From Streptomyces sulphureus DSM 40104 (GTDB lineage: Bacteria; Actinomycetota; Actinomycetes; Streptomycetales; Streptomycetaceae), in NCBI RefSeq assembly GCF_000381025.1, contig NZ_KB905821.1:285538-349537 (forward strand): a stretch of DNA of 64,000 nt, given 5' to 3'. A program made the translations under genes and the position numbers. Shown here in pieces: positions 30,541 through 38,923 of the stretch. The notes under the pieces are model-generated. The model did not search any database. It worked only from the letters and a program-made list of their open reading frames with translations, and had not been told where the DNA came from. The first letter of the stretch is position 1, and the number at the start of each line of letters is the position of its first letter.

Positions 30541-31695
30541 TCACATCTTGCGGGCTTCCCTGCTTCGGCGTTCCAGCACGTAGGCCCAGTGGACCAGCAG
30601 GACGCCGATCACCGCGGCGACGAGCAGCGCGACGATCTTTCCGGTCCCGAGGCCGTCGAAACCGTGCAGGAGCGGGTTGAACCAACTGAAGATCCGGGAG
30701 AACGGCCACCACTCGCTGAACGCCCGTGCGGCAGGCGGGAGATAGCCGACCAGGTTGAACCCGCCGCTGACGAAGAACGTGGTCATGGCGCCGATGGTGA
30801 TGATCGGCTGGGCGGCCCGGAAGGATTTCAGGAAGTGCCCCGCGAAGATCCCGAGCCCGGCGCACGCCACCATGACCGGAAGCATGCCGACATACGTCAT
30901 GAGCACGTGCCAGAAGTCGGCCTTGAACTCCGCCATCCAGTAGGACAGACCGAGCGGGACGAGCGAGAGTCCCGTACTCACCACCAGCGCCGAGAGCACG
31001 TTGGCGAGGCCCGCCACCACCGGGTTGAGCGGGGTGAGCATGATCTCCTTGTGTGTGGAGTTCTCCCGCTCCAGCAGGAAGAGGTTGGCGGCGATGAGCA
31101 TGGCACCGAAGAAGAGCGCCAACAGCACGGCGGAGCCACCGAGATACGCCGATCTCCACACGTCGTGCGGCTGGGCGCCTTCCATCTCGTTCGTGATGCG
31201 CAGCTCCGCACCGGGAACGTCGGCCTGGTTCAGCACCAGCTGCAAACGCCCCTTGGTGTTCTTCATGGCATCCGTGTTCACGTTGTAATTCCGGACCTCC
31301 AGGCGGTAGTTGGAGGAATAGTCCGGCGGTATGACGACCACCGTGTGGAGCCGCCCCCTGTCGACCAAGGAGCGCGCCTCGTCGTAGTCGTCGGTGACCA
31401 CGTCGAACAGCGGGGTGATGTCCGACTCCGCGTCGTGGAGCTGCTGTTCGAGTTTCTGCGCCGCCTTGCTGTCCGACTGGTTCACCACCCCGATCGCATA
31501 GGCGTCGCCGAATCCGCCGTACACCAATGTGGACAGGATGAGCATCGCGATCGGGACAATGGCCGCCTGGATCAACAGGGACTTCTGTCGGCGAAGCAGC
31601 GCAAGGTTGCGTTTGTGCACCGCGAGGAACGCGCGCGACACGGTCATCTTCCGGTGTCCTTTCTCCCCTTGTGTCCTCACTGCCACGGCGCTCAC
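30541..31695 (-). CDS. ABC-2 type transporter permease (second subunit)
   Basis: A 384-residue membrane protein. One membrane helix lies near the N-terminus (SLLIQAAIVPIAMLILSTLV), then a 120-residue outer domain, then five helices in the C-terminal half (VLLALFFGAMLIAANLFLLE, VMVACAGLGIFAGHFL, VALLVAAVIGVLLVHWAYVL). The GTG start overlaps the stop of the preceding permease gene (GTGA); an ATG at 31647 with AAAGGA upstream is an alternative giving 368 residues. With the genes at 31692 and 32837 it forms a complete drug exporter of the DrrAB type with two different permeases. Confidence 0.82.
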   Translation of the reverse strand: MSAVAVRTQGEKGHRKMTVSRAFLAVHKRNLALLRRQKSLLIQAAIVPIAMLILSTLVYGGFGDAYAIGVVNQSDSKAAQKLEQQLHDAESDITPLFDVVTDDYDEARSLVDRGRLHTVVVIPPDYSSNYRLEVRNYNVNTDAMKNTKGRLQLVLNQADVPGAELRITNEMEGAQPHDVWRSAYLGGSAVLLALFFGAMLIAANLFLLERENSTHKEIMLTPLNPVVAGLANVLSALVVSTGLSLVPLGLSYWMAEFKADFWHVLMTYVGMLPVMVACAGLGIFAGHFLKSFRAAQPIITIGAMTTFFVSGGFNLVGYLPPAARAFSEWWPFSRIFSWFNPLLHGFDGLGTGKIVALLVAAVIGVLLVHWAYVLERRSREARKM

Positions 31696-32819
31696 TGCCC
31701 CTGGGTGAAGCGAATCCGCTTACGCAGGACCGCGATCGCCGCGCCGACCAGCGCCACGATCACCGCGGAGAGCCAGAGCAGGTAGTGGGACTGGGAGTAG
31801 TAGGGCTCGAGCCCCTCGACCGCGTAACGGATCTGGTCGATCGCCGAGCTCACCGGCCAGAACCGGGCACACCACCAGAGGAACTCGACGAGCCCCTCAT
31901 GCGCGTAGCCGCGCATGTACGACTCGAAGCCGAACACCAGGAAGTGGACAAGGGTCACCACCGCAGCGATCGGGACAAGAGGCAGCGACCGCCGCAGCGC
32001 GACGCCGAGCAGCACGCCCAAAGCCGACCCGTAGAGGAAGAACAGCAGCAACGGCCCCCAGCTCCCGGGGCCGAGTCTGTGCACGGGATAGTCAAGCGCG
32101 AGCCAGAGCACCCCGCCCACCAGCACCATGGTGATCGCCGTCTGGATGAACGCCGTCAGCCACTTGCCGATCACCAGCGGCCACCACCCCTTGGGCGAGA
32201 GCACCAGGGTCTTCGCGGTGCGCTCCTCCCACTCTCTGGCGATCAAGGTCCCGGTGTTCACCATCGACGCGTACAGAATGGCGAACATCAGCAGGCTCGC
32301 ACCCATGTACCGCGTGAAGCTCATATCGGTCGACCAGCGGTTCTGCTCCTTCACCGCAACCAAATGGTCGGAGTCTTCTGCCTGTTGGACCATTCCGATG
32401 GCGTCCTGCATGCGCAGGTTGAGGTTCTTGGTGATGTCCGAGTTGATGTTCCGGGTGAGAACCTCGGTCTTCGCCCTGCCCTTTTCCATGTCGGACTCGA
32501 AGGAGGCGGGGATGGTGATGACGCCCACCGTCTCCCCGCTCTCGTACAGCTTCCGCGCCTCGTCTGGATCGGTCGTCCTGATCTCCCAGGCGTCGCCGTC
32601 TTCGGACTGCATGGAACGGATGGTCTGCATGAATTTCTGCGTCTGCGGCCCCTGGGACTCGACCGCGAATCCGATCGGCGCGGTGGTGGCCGCCCCCACG
32701 ATGAACGCGTAGAGCAGAACGAACATCAGCGGGACGACCACGCCGAGCAAGAAAAAGACCGGGTTGCGCCGGGAGACCAGCAGATCCTTGGCGACCAGCG
32801 CACGCGTGGCCTTGAACAT
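31692..32819 (-). CDS. ABC-2 type transporter permease (first subunit)
   Basis: A 375-residue membrane protein with one N-terminal membrane helix (NPVFFLLGVVVPLMFVLLYAF), a large extracytoplasmic loop (IRTTDPDEARKLYESGETVG) and five C-terminal helices (MFAILYASMVNTGTLIA, LWLSAVIVALVGAAIAVL). It is a paralogue of the permease at 30541, with the same topology. The gene starts 17 bases after the ATPase gene, so the three are one operon. The pair probably forms a heterodimeric channel exporting the cluster product. Confidence 0.83.
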   Translation of the reverse strand: MFKATRALVAKDLLVSRRNPVFFLLGVVVPLMFVLLYAFIVGAATTAPIGFAVESQGPQTQKFMQTIRSMQSEDGDAWEIRTTDPDEARKLYESGETVGVITIPASFESDMEKGRAKTEVLTRNINSDITKNLNLRMQDAIGMVQQAEDSDHLVAVKEQNRWSTDMSFTRYMGASLLMFAILYASMVNTGTLIAREWEERTAKTLVLSPKGWWPLVIGKWLTAFIQTAITMVLVGGVLWLALDYPVHRLGPGSWGPLLLFFLYGSALGVLLGVALRRSLPLVPIAAVVTLVHFLVFGFESYMRGYAHEGLVEFLWWCARFWPVSSAIDQIRYAVEGLEPYYSQSHYLLWLSAVIVALVGAAIAVLRKRIRFTQGQ

Positions 32820-32836
32820 TGATTGCCCCCTTCAGG

Positions 32837-33838
32837 TCAGTCACGCAGCGCGCGTCCGGTGAACTGCAAGAACACGTCCTGAAGGTTGGGTTCGGACCAC
32901 TCGAACCCCTCGAGCCTGTCGCCCAGTGAGCCGTTCTCCCGGAGACTGCTGACGACCCGCATCGCCTCCTTGGGGTCGTTCAGCGCGACTTCCACGGTGG
33001 CGTCCGCTTCACCACCGGGACGGGAGGCGCGGGAAAGACTCGCCGCCGCCTGGTCGGCGACGTCCGCGGCGTCGAAGTGGAGCAGCAGCCGCTGCTCGGC
33101 CACGCGTGCCCGCAGCTCGTCCAGGGTGCCGTCGACGACCTTCCGGCCGTGGTCGAGGATGGTGATGTAGTCGGCCAGCTCCTCGGCCTCCTCCATGTAG
33201 TTGGTGGTCAGCAGGACACTCATGCCGCCGTCCGCCAACTCCCGAATGCGGTCCCACAGCGCCCGCCGGGACTGGACGTCGACGCCGAGCGTCGGCTCGT
33301 CCAGAAGAAGCGCCTCGGGTTCGGTCAGCAGCGCGCGGGCGAGGGTGAGCCGGCGCTGCATACCGCCGGAGTAGGTCCCCACCCGGTGCTTGGCCCGGTC
33401 GGTGAGCTGCACCAGATCGATCACGTGGTCCACCAGCCCGGGTAACCGGGCGGAGTCCACGCCGTAGTAGTGCCCGTGGAAGAACAGGTTCTCCCGGGCG
33501 TCCAGGCTGTCGTAGAGCGTGGTCTCCTGCGGGACGACGGCGATCTTGCTCAGGGTCCGGGTGCGGTCCTTGTCCGGCGTGTGCCCGAACACCCGCACCT
33601 GGCCCTGGCTGGGCGACAGCAGCCCGCTGATCAGGTTGATGGCCGTCGTCTTCCCGGAACCGTTGGGGCCCAGCAGACAGAAGATCTTGCCGCGCGGGAT
33701 GCGCAGGGTGAGCTCACGTGCGGCGATGACCGGGTCGGCCGGCTTGCCGAAGCGGACCCAGACGTCGTCCAGGGTGATCGCCGCCGATTCCTCGGGCGAC
33801 TCCGTGCCGGCGATTGGTTCGCTGGCCGGGTCTCTCAT
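32837..33838 (-). CDS. ABC transporter ATPase (drug exporter type)
   Basis: A 333-residue protein. Visible motifs are Walker A GPNGSGKT, Q-loop VVPQETT, signature YSGGMQRR, Walker B ALLLDEPTLG and D-loop. The switch position reads LLTTNYMEEAEE, with Asn in place of the usual His; DrrA-type exporters often have Gln here. The C-terminal 90 residues form the extra domain found in DrrA-like ATPases. It powers the two permeases encoded downstream. It is transcribed together with them, and a TetR gene lies 55 bases upstream in the same direction. Confidence 0.9.
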   Translation of the reverse strand: MRDPASEPIAGTESPEESAAITLDDVWVRFGKPADPVIAARELTLRIPRGKIFCLLGPNGSGKTTAINLISGLLSPSQGQVRVFGHTPDKDRTRTLSKIAVVPQETTLYDSLDARENLFFHGHYYGVDSARLPGLVDHVIDLVQLTDRAKHRVGTYSGGMQRRLTLARALLTEPEALLLDEPTLGVDVQSRRALWDRIRELADGGMSVLLTTNYMEEAEELADYITILDHGRKVVDGTLDELRARVAEQRLLLHFDAADVADQAAASLSRASRPGGEADATVEVALNDPKEAMRVVSSLRENGSLGDRLEGFEWSEPNLQDVFLQFTGRALRD

Positions 33839-33892
33839 CTCTCACTCCTCGGTGTACTCGGTGGATCGGATCGTCATGGGCGGTGCGCGGCG

Positions 33893-34582
33893 TCAGGTGC
33901 CGGGACCGTCCGCCGCGGCCTCTCCCTCTTGCACACAGCAGGTCACGAAGAACTGGGCGTGCTTGGCGGCCAGTTCGATACCGCGGCGCCGGTCGGCCTC
34001 GGATGCCTGCGCGTGCAGATACACGAACCGGGCCTGGGCGAGCGGCGCCAGCAGCTCCCACACCAGGTGCTCCGGGTCGACGTCCCTGCGCAACAGCCCG
34101 GCCTTCGACCAGACACGGACCGGCTCGTGCAGTTGCGCCTGCACTTCGGCGACGGACTCGGCGAGGCTTCTGCTGCCCGCGGCGGCGCCGAACAGCCCCT
34201 CGCGCATCATCACGCTGGCAAAGCAACGGGCACGCGGTGCGTCGAAGGCCAGCATGATCCGCTGCACGAGATCGGGCAGCACCACCGCCGGATCGGCTTG
34301 CGCCAGCACTTCGTCCCCGAAGCCCAGGAGCCGCAGGTCGAGCAGGCCCGCCGAGTCCATCAGGGCGTCGAACATCTGCTGCTTGCTCTCGAAGTGTGCG
34401 TAGATCGCGCTGTTCCGCACGCCGACCTCCGCCCCGATCTGGCGCAGCGAAGTCCCCTCGAACCCGTGCTGCGCGAACAGTTCGAGGGCAGCGTCCAGCA
34501 GCCGCTCCCGGGTGTTCGGCATCTCCTCCCGCCGGGGCCGGCCCGGACCACGCTTGGGTCTGTCTTCATGCACCATGGGCAT
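33893..34582 (-). CDS. TetR-family regulator of the ABC exporter operon
   Basis: A 229-residue protein with a standard TetR HTH (TRERLLDAALELFAQHGFEG, VGVRNSAIYAHFESKQQ) after a basic arm (RPKRGPGRPRR), and a helical C-terminal domain. The first ATG (34582) lies inside the palindrome CATTAAATTAATG. Another in-frame ATG at 34576 is possible, and no SD is visible, so the mRNA may be leaderless. It is the first gene of the run leading into the ABC exporter and probably represses it. A TetR-controlled exporter next to a biosynthetic cluster usually responds to the final product. Confidence 0.85.
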   Translation of the reverse strand: MPMVHEDRPKRGPGRPRREEMPNTRERLLDAALELFAQHGFEGTSLRQIGAEVGVRNSAIYAHFESKQQMFDALMDSAGLLDLRLLGFGDEVLAQADPAVVLPDLVQRIMLAFDAPRARCFASVMMREGLFGAAAGSRSLAESVAEVQAQLHEPVRVWSKAGLLRRDVDPEHLVWELLAPLAQARFVYLHAQASEADRRRGIELAAKHAQFFVTCCVQEGEAAADGPGT

Positions 34583-34592
34583 TAAATTAATG
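34580..34592. promoter_or_regulatory. Putative TetR operator overlapping the regulator's start codon
   Basis: CATTAA-A-TTAATG is a perfect inverted repeat in an AT-rich island that stands out in this GC-rich sequence. It overlaps the start of the TetR gene at 34582, ideal for autorepression. Confidence 0.55.
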
Positions 34593-34795
34593 GGCGCTCA
34601 GTAATTAGTCAACGCGGTCTTCGTCCGGCCACGGCCATGGCTCGTGAGCTCGCGGCTCGTACGAAATGAGGAGACGGGCCGTCCCAGGGGCTGCCGGGTT
34701 CAGCAGCGGGTAGGACGCGCCGCGCGCGGCCGGCGCCTAACGTGACGTCCGAGCCGAAGTGGAACTCCGACGAGGTGACGAGGTAGGCGTTTTCG

Positions 34796-35305
34796 ATGGC
34801 TGACACCCGATGCCTGCGCGATGTACTCGGTCGATTCGTCACCGGCGTGGTGGCGGTGACGGCAGCGGGACCGGACGGGCCGGTCGGGCTCACCGCCAAC
34901 TCGTTCACCTCGGTCTCGCTGAACCCGCCCCTGGTGCTCTTCTGCGTGCACCGTTCGTCCCGGGTCCGCCAGGCGTTCGCGCAGGCGGGCGCGTTCGGGG
35001 TGAACATCCTGGACGAGAGCCAGGAGGCCGTGTCCCGGCAGTTCTCCCGTCCCGCCGAGGAACGGGCCGGCGGGCTCACCTTCCATCGCGGACAGACCGG
35101 CGCCCCGCTGCTCACCGACGCCCTGGCCTACCTGGACTGTGAGCTGGAAGAGCAGATAGAGGCGGGCGACCACATCATCGTGCTGGGCCGCGTGCGCGAC
35201 CACGAGGTCCAGTGGGAGGGCCGGCGGCCGCTGGCCTTCTTCTCCGGGCGCTACACGAGGCTCCACACCGAGGAGCCGGTCCCCGCCAACCGGCCCGCCG
35301 GCTGA
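34796..35305 (+). CDS. Flavin reductase (partner of the halogenases)
   Basis: A 169-residue protein of the flavin-reductase-like domain family: VLGRFVTGVVAVTAAG at the start, GLTANSFTSVSLNPPLVLFC (FMN/FAD binding), QAGAFGVNILDESQEAVSRQ, and a C-terminal RRPLAFFSGRYTRL. It makes reduced flavin with NAD(P)H, which the halogenases need as a diffusible cofactor. It stands alone on the + strand between the exporter regulator and the minus-strand biosynthetic operon. ATG 34796 has AGGTAGG about ten bases upstream. Confidence 0.88.
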   Translation: MADTRCLRDVLGRFVTGVVAVTAAGPDGPVGLTANSFTSVSLNPPLVLFCVHRSSRVRQAFAQAGAFGVNILDESQEAVSRQFSRPAEERAGGLTFHRGQTGAPLLTDALAYLDCELEEQIEAGDHIIVLGRVRDHEVQWEGRRPLAFFSGRYTRLHTEEPVPANRPAG

Positions 35306-35364
35306 GGCGGCACCGCCACCCCCGGCGTCCACGGCGGGCCCCCGCCCGACGACTCCGCGCAGCA

Positions 35365-35414
35365 CGCGGCGTGCCCCTTCTCTCCTACTGCGAGGAGAGA
35401 AGGGGCACGCCGCG
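35365..35414. terminator. 22-bp perfect hairpin, bidirectional terminator
   Basis: A perfect 22-bp stem (35365-35386 with 35393-35414) closes on the loop ACTGCG. The core is CGTGCCCCTTCTCTCCT. It lies between the convergent flavin reductase and SCP2 genes and would stop transcription from both sides. Confidence 0.85.
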
Positions 35415-35435
35415 GTTCCGGTCGGAGAACGGCCC

Positions 35436-35852
35436 TCAGAAGGCGGTCCGCCCGCAGAGGTCCCGCATCACCTCCTGGTAGACGGCGGTCTGGAGCACCA
35501 GCATCAGTTCCAGCAGCTTGGCCTTGTCCCCGTCCACTCGCATGGTGCCCTTGAGGAACGCGGAAGCGGCGTGCTGTTCGCCTGTGTGCAGCTCGACCAG
35601 GTCGCGGTAGTCGACGCTGATCCGCAGGTCGGGCTCCTCGGCCGCGCCCAGCCAGGCGCGTTCGATCCTCCCCCCGCGGATACTCAGGCAGTAGGTCACC
35701 TCGCCTTCCGGGCCCCCGGTGACGGTGTACTGCACGTCGACGTTGGCCCGCGGGTTCTCGGGCAGCGCGTCGACGGCCGTACGGAACGCGGCGAAGTACT
35801 CCTCGGAGAGGAATCGTTGCCGCTGCTCGGTCTTCGTGTCGGTGTCGGTCAT
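35436..35852 (-). CDS. SCP2 sterol-binding-domain protein
   Basis: A 138-residue protein with the SCP2-like pattern: VDVQYTVTGGPEGEVTYCLS, an amphipathic RISVDYRDLVELHTGEQ and SAFLKGTMRVDGDKAKLLEL. SCP2 domains bind hydrophobic ligands. It is the last gene of the biosynthetic operon, 12 bases after the P450 stop, and may hold or present a greasy intermediate to the P450 or other enzymes. It has no catalytic residues. Confidence 0.78.
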   Translation of the reverse strand: MTDTDTKTEQRQRFLSEEYFAAFRTAVDALPENPRANVDVQYTVTGGPEGEVTYCLSIRGGRIERAWLGAAEEPDLRISVDYRDLVELHTGEQHAASAFLKGTMRVDGDKAKLLELMLVLQTAVYQEVMRDLCGRTAF

Positions 35853-35864
35853 GGCGGCTACCCC

Positions 35865-37118
35865 TCAGGAGTTGGTGACGGAGATGTGGAGCGACTCCAG
35901 ACCGCGGAGCGTCGCCCTGGGCCGGTACACCGGTTCGACGGCCAGCTCCATCTGCGGGAAGCGCCGCAGCAGGGTCGAATAGAAGACCTCGGCCTGGAGC
36001 TTGGCGAGACGCCAGCCGAGACAGGTGTGGATACCCGCCCCGAACGAGATCGCCGGCGACTCGTCACGGGTGATCCGGAACTCGTCGGGCTCGGTGAAGT
36101 GGGTCGGATCGTAGTTGGCGGCGCCGATGGCCAGCATGAGCTGCGCGGGCGCGGGAATCTCGACTCCGCCGATCACTCGCGGTTCGTCGAGCATCCGCGG
36201 TGCCATCTGCACCGGTGCGTCGTAGCGCAGCACCTCTTCGACGGCCCCTTCCAGGAGCTCCGGGCGAGCTCTCAGGAGGCTCATCTGATCGGGGTTCTTC
36301 AGGAGCGCGCGCAGTCCGTTCCCCAACGTGTGGGTCGTGGTCTCGAAGCCGGCGCCGATGATCATGTTGCACACCCCGACGAGCTCGATGGGGCTCAGCG
36401 CTTCTCCGTCCGCGTCGGAGACCTGGATGAGGGAGGAGGCCAGGTCATCACCGGGCTCGCGCCGCTTCCGCTCGATCATCTCGGTGAAGTAGTCGTCGGA
36501 GAACTGCGCTCCGACATCGGCCGCCGCCAACTCCTGGGCAGTCAGACCGAGTTCAAACGTACGCTGGAAGTTGCGCATGGGTTCGCGCATCAGGGGGGCG
36601 TCTTCCAGCGGCATTCCCAGCAGGGTCGCCACCACCGAGAGCGGCAGCGGGTACGCCACGTCGTTGACGATGTCGCCGCCGCCCGCCTCGGCGATCGGGT
36701 CGAGGAGGTCGTCCAGCAGCCGGACGATCCGTTCGCGCTGCGCGGCCACCACTGCTGCCGTGAAGCTCTGGTTGGCGAGGCGGCGAAGGCGGGTGTGCAT
36801 GGGCGGGTTGGCCCACAGCAGCGACGTGCCCATCCGGCGGAGCGCGGCGTGGGACCACCAGTCGCCGCCGAACCTGCCCTGCATGAAGCGCTCGACGTTC
36901 TTGCCGATGGTCTTGTCACGGAGCGTGGAGAGCACATCGTCGTACCGGGTCACCACCCACATCCCGAGGATGCTCTGATGAACCGGGCTGCTCTCGCGCA
37001 GGGTGTGGTAGTAGGGGTACGGATTCTGGTTCCCCTCGGGGGAGAAGAGGATGCTCGCGAACGCGGCGTCCGCGGTGTTCGTATCGTCGGCTGCTGGAAC
37101 GACGGCCTGCCTGGTCAT
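35865..37118 (-). CDS. Cytochrome P450
   Basis: A 417-residue bacterial P450. Seen are the I-helix oxygen motif GAGFETTTH, the ExxR pair EEVLR, the PERF-type region DEFRITRDESP, and the haem loop FGAGIHTCLG with the Cys ligand at about residue 366. It probably oxidises or couples the polyketide late in the pathway, for example by hydroxylation, spiro-ring formation or aryl coupling; the reaction cannot be read from sequence. No ferredoxin gene is seen nearby. It lies 70 bases after the halogenase stop in the same operon. Confidence 0.9.
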   Translation of the reverse strand: MTRQAVVPAADDTNTADAAFASILFSPEGNQNPYPYYHTLRESSPVHQSILGMWVVTRYDDVLSTLRDKTIGKNVERFMQGRFGGDWWSHAALRRMGTSLLWANPPMHTRLRRLANQSFTAAVVAAQRERIVRLLDDLLDPIAEAGGGDIVNDVAYPLPLSVVATLLGMPLEDAPLMREPMRNFQRTFELGLTAQELAAADVGAQFSDDYFTEMIERKRREPGDDLASSLIQVSDADGEALSPIELVGVCNMIIGAGFETTTHTLGNGLRALLKNPDQMSLLRARPELLEGAVEEVLRYDAPVQMAPRMLDEPRVIGGVEIPAPAQLMLAIGAANYDPTHFTEPDEFRITRDESPAISFGAGIHTCLGWRLAKLQAEVFYSTLLRRFPQMELAVEPVYRPRATLRGLESLHISVTNS

Positions 37119-37188
37119 GGATGATCACGCCTTCGACGGGTGACTCGGTCACGGAGTGGACGGTGGGCCTCACGGACTGGTGGGCCGC

Positions 37189-38871
37189 TCAGAAGGGTTT
37201 GCGGCCGACGGCCAGCGAACGGCCCACCTCCTGCGCCTGTCCCAGGAACAGCCCGCGGACCTGAGCCGGGGCCTGGAAGGCGGCCCAGGAGAACATGCGC
37301 GCGAGGGTCTTGCTGGTGGGCCGCAGGAAACGGTGCTCGACGTCCGGGAACATGAACGGCGGCATCCAGTCGGCGGCCTTCAGCTCGGCGAACAGGGTTT
37401 CCGCGGCCTGGTCGGGGCTGACCGTCCCCGCGTCCACCGCGTCCGTCTGCTGCACCATCAGGTCGAACACCCGCCGGTACTCGTCATGGTCCGGCCACCA
37501 CAGCCCGACGTGCGGCGGGTCCTCCAGCGCCAGGAAGGGCTCGTCGCTGCGGGTGCGGTGGGCCGCGGTCATCGCCTGCTGCACGCGGTTGGCGCCGACC
37601 ACCGAGCCGTAGGCCCAGATGCGGAAAACCGCGCTCCACAGTTCGTAGTGGTCGAAGGAGATGAACGCGGCGCGGACCAAGGCGTCGTTGAAGTCCAGCA
37701 GCCCCTGTTCCAGGCGTTCGACGTACTCGAAGCGCTCACGGGTGAACTCGTCGTCCCGCAGCGCCGCCAGCAGCCGCCAGCTCAGCGCGTTGATGACCTC
37801 GGCGGTGTTCGAGATGCCGCGGGAGAACAGCGGGTCGATGAACCCTGCAGCGTGCGACATCAGGCACCAGCGGGGCCCGACGGAACTGGTCGCGGAGTAC
37901 TGGAGCCGGCCGGTGGAGACCCACTCACGCACCGAACGGGCCTCCGCGAACTGCCGTCGGACGGCGGGGAACTTGTCCACCCAGGACCAGAACTCCTCCT
38001 CGGCCGTCATGTCGTCCGGCTTGGGGTAGACCCGCTCGTCCATGGTGACGCCCACGCTGCACAGCGGGTTGGAGGAGTGCGGGTTGTTGTTGAACGGGAT
38101 GACCCAGAACCAGCCCCGGTCGAAGAGGTGGTGCATGGTGCCGTCGTGCCAGCGGACCGGCGGTCGCTGCGCGTCGGAGTGCCAGAACACGTCGTCGCTC
38201 GGCTTCACGCCGATCATGTGGCTGAAGATCGACCGCGAATGGTGCCGCAGTCGGCTGGGCTGCTCGCGCAGGCCGAATTTCTCCGCCACGGGGGAACGGA
38301 ATCCGCTCGCGTCGACCAGGTAGCGGGCGGTGTGTTCACTGCCGTCCGAGCCGCGCACAGCGACCCTGTCGTCGTCGATGTCGACCTCGGACACCAGGTA
38401 GCCGAGGAGGGGTTCCGCTCCGTACTTGACCGCGACGTTGAACAGGTGCGCGTCGGTGTCCTGCCGGTAGAGGTGCCCGGTCTTGTTGAAGACACCCGGG
38501 GTGTTGAACTGGGTCGCCTCCCACCAATTCGGTTCCTGGCCCTCCTCGTGCCGGATGAAGCCGAAGTTCTTCTTCCAGCCGAAGCTGCTGTTGATGTTCT
38601 TCATGCAGTCGTCGAACGAGGACAGCGTGGCGATCTCCGGCACGTCGTAGCGCCGCGACACCGATCGCAGGGTGAGCAGGGTGTAGGGAACCATGGACTC
38701 CCCCACCGCGAACTTCGGATGTGCGCCCGCGTCGATGAGCAGCGTCTTCGCCCCGTGCCGTGCCAGGATCGCGCCGAGCATCGACCCGGCGATCCCCGCG
38801 CCGAGAATGATGACGTCGTGCTCCGCAGCACCGCCCTTGGAGCTGCGCTTCTTCGTCTTCGCCTGTTCCAT
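37189..38871 (-). CDS. Flavin-dependent halogenase family protein A
   Basis: A 560-residue flavoprotein. The FAD-binding GAGIAG lies at residues 24-29, GESMVP at 57-62, and the halogenase signature W-x-W-x-I-P is present as WFWVIP at 254-259. The second FAD motif ('HAAGFIDPLFSRGI') follows near 345. The length is greater than PltA-like enzymes and closer to the longer halogenase forms. It is next to a paralogue (38924) and would use reduced flavin from the 34796 product. In marinopyrrole biosynthesis two such homologues act together in an oxidative coupling, so true halogenation is not certain. Confidence 0.8.
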   Translation of the reverse strand: MEQAKTKKRSSKGGAAEHDVIILGAGIAGSMLGAILARHGAKTLLIDAGAHPKFAVGESMVPYTLLTLRSVSRRYDVPEIATLSSFDDCMKNINSSFGWKKNFGFIRHEEGQEPNWWEATQFNTPGVFNKTGHLYRQDTDAHLFNVAVKYGAEPLLGYLVSEVDIDDDRVAVRGSDGSEHTARYLVDASGFRSPVAEKFGLREQPSRLRHHSRSIFSHMIGVKPSDDVFWHSDAQRPPVRWHDGTMHHLFDRGWFWVIPFNNNPHSSNPLCSVGVTMDERVYPKPDDMTAEEEFWSWVDKFPAVRRQFAEARSVREWVSTGRLQYSATSSVGPRWCLMSHAAGFIDPLFSRGISNTAEVINALSWRLLAALRDDEFTRERFEYVERLEQGLLDFNDALVRAAFISFDHYELWSAVFRIWAYGSVVGANRVQQAMTAAHRTRSDEPFLALEDPPHVGLWWPDHDEYRRVFDLMVQQTDAVDAGTVSPDQAAETLFAELKAADWMPPFMFPDVEHRFLRPTSKTLARMFSWAAFQAPAQVRGLFLGQAQEVGRSLAVGRKPF

Positions 38872-38923
38872 GTCGTCTCCTTGTCCGTGCCGGTCCGTCA
38901 GCTCGTCCCGGTCCGCCGGCTCG

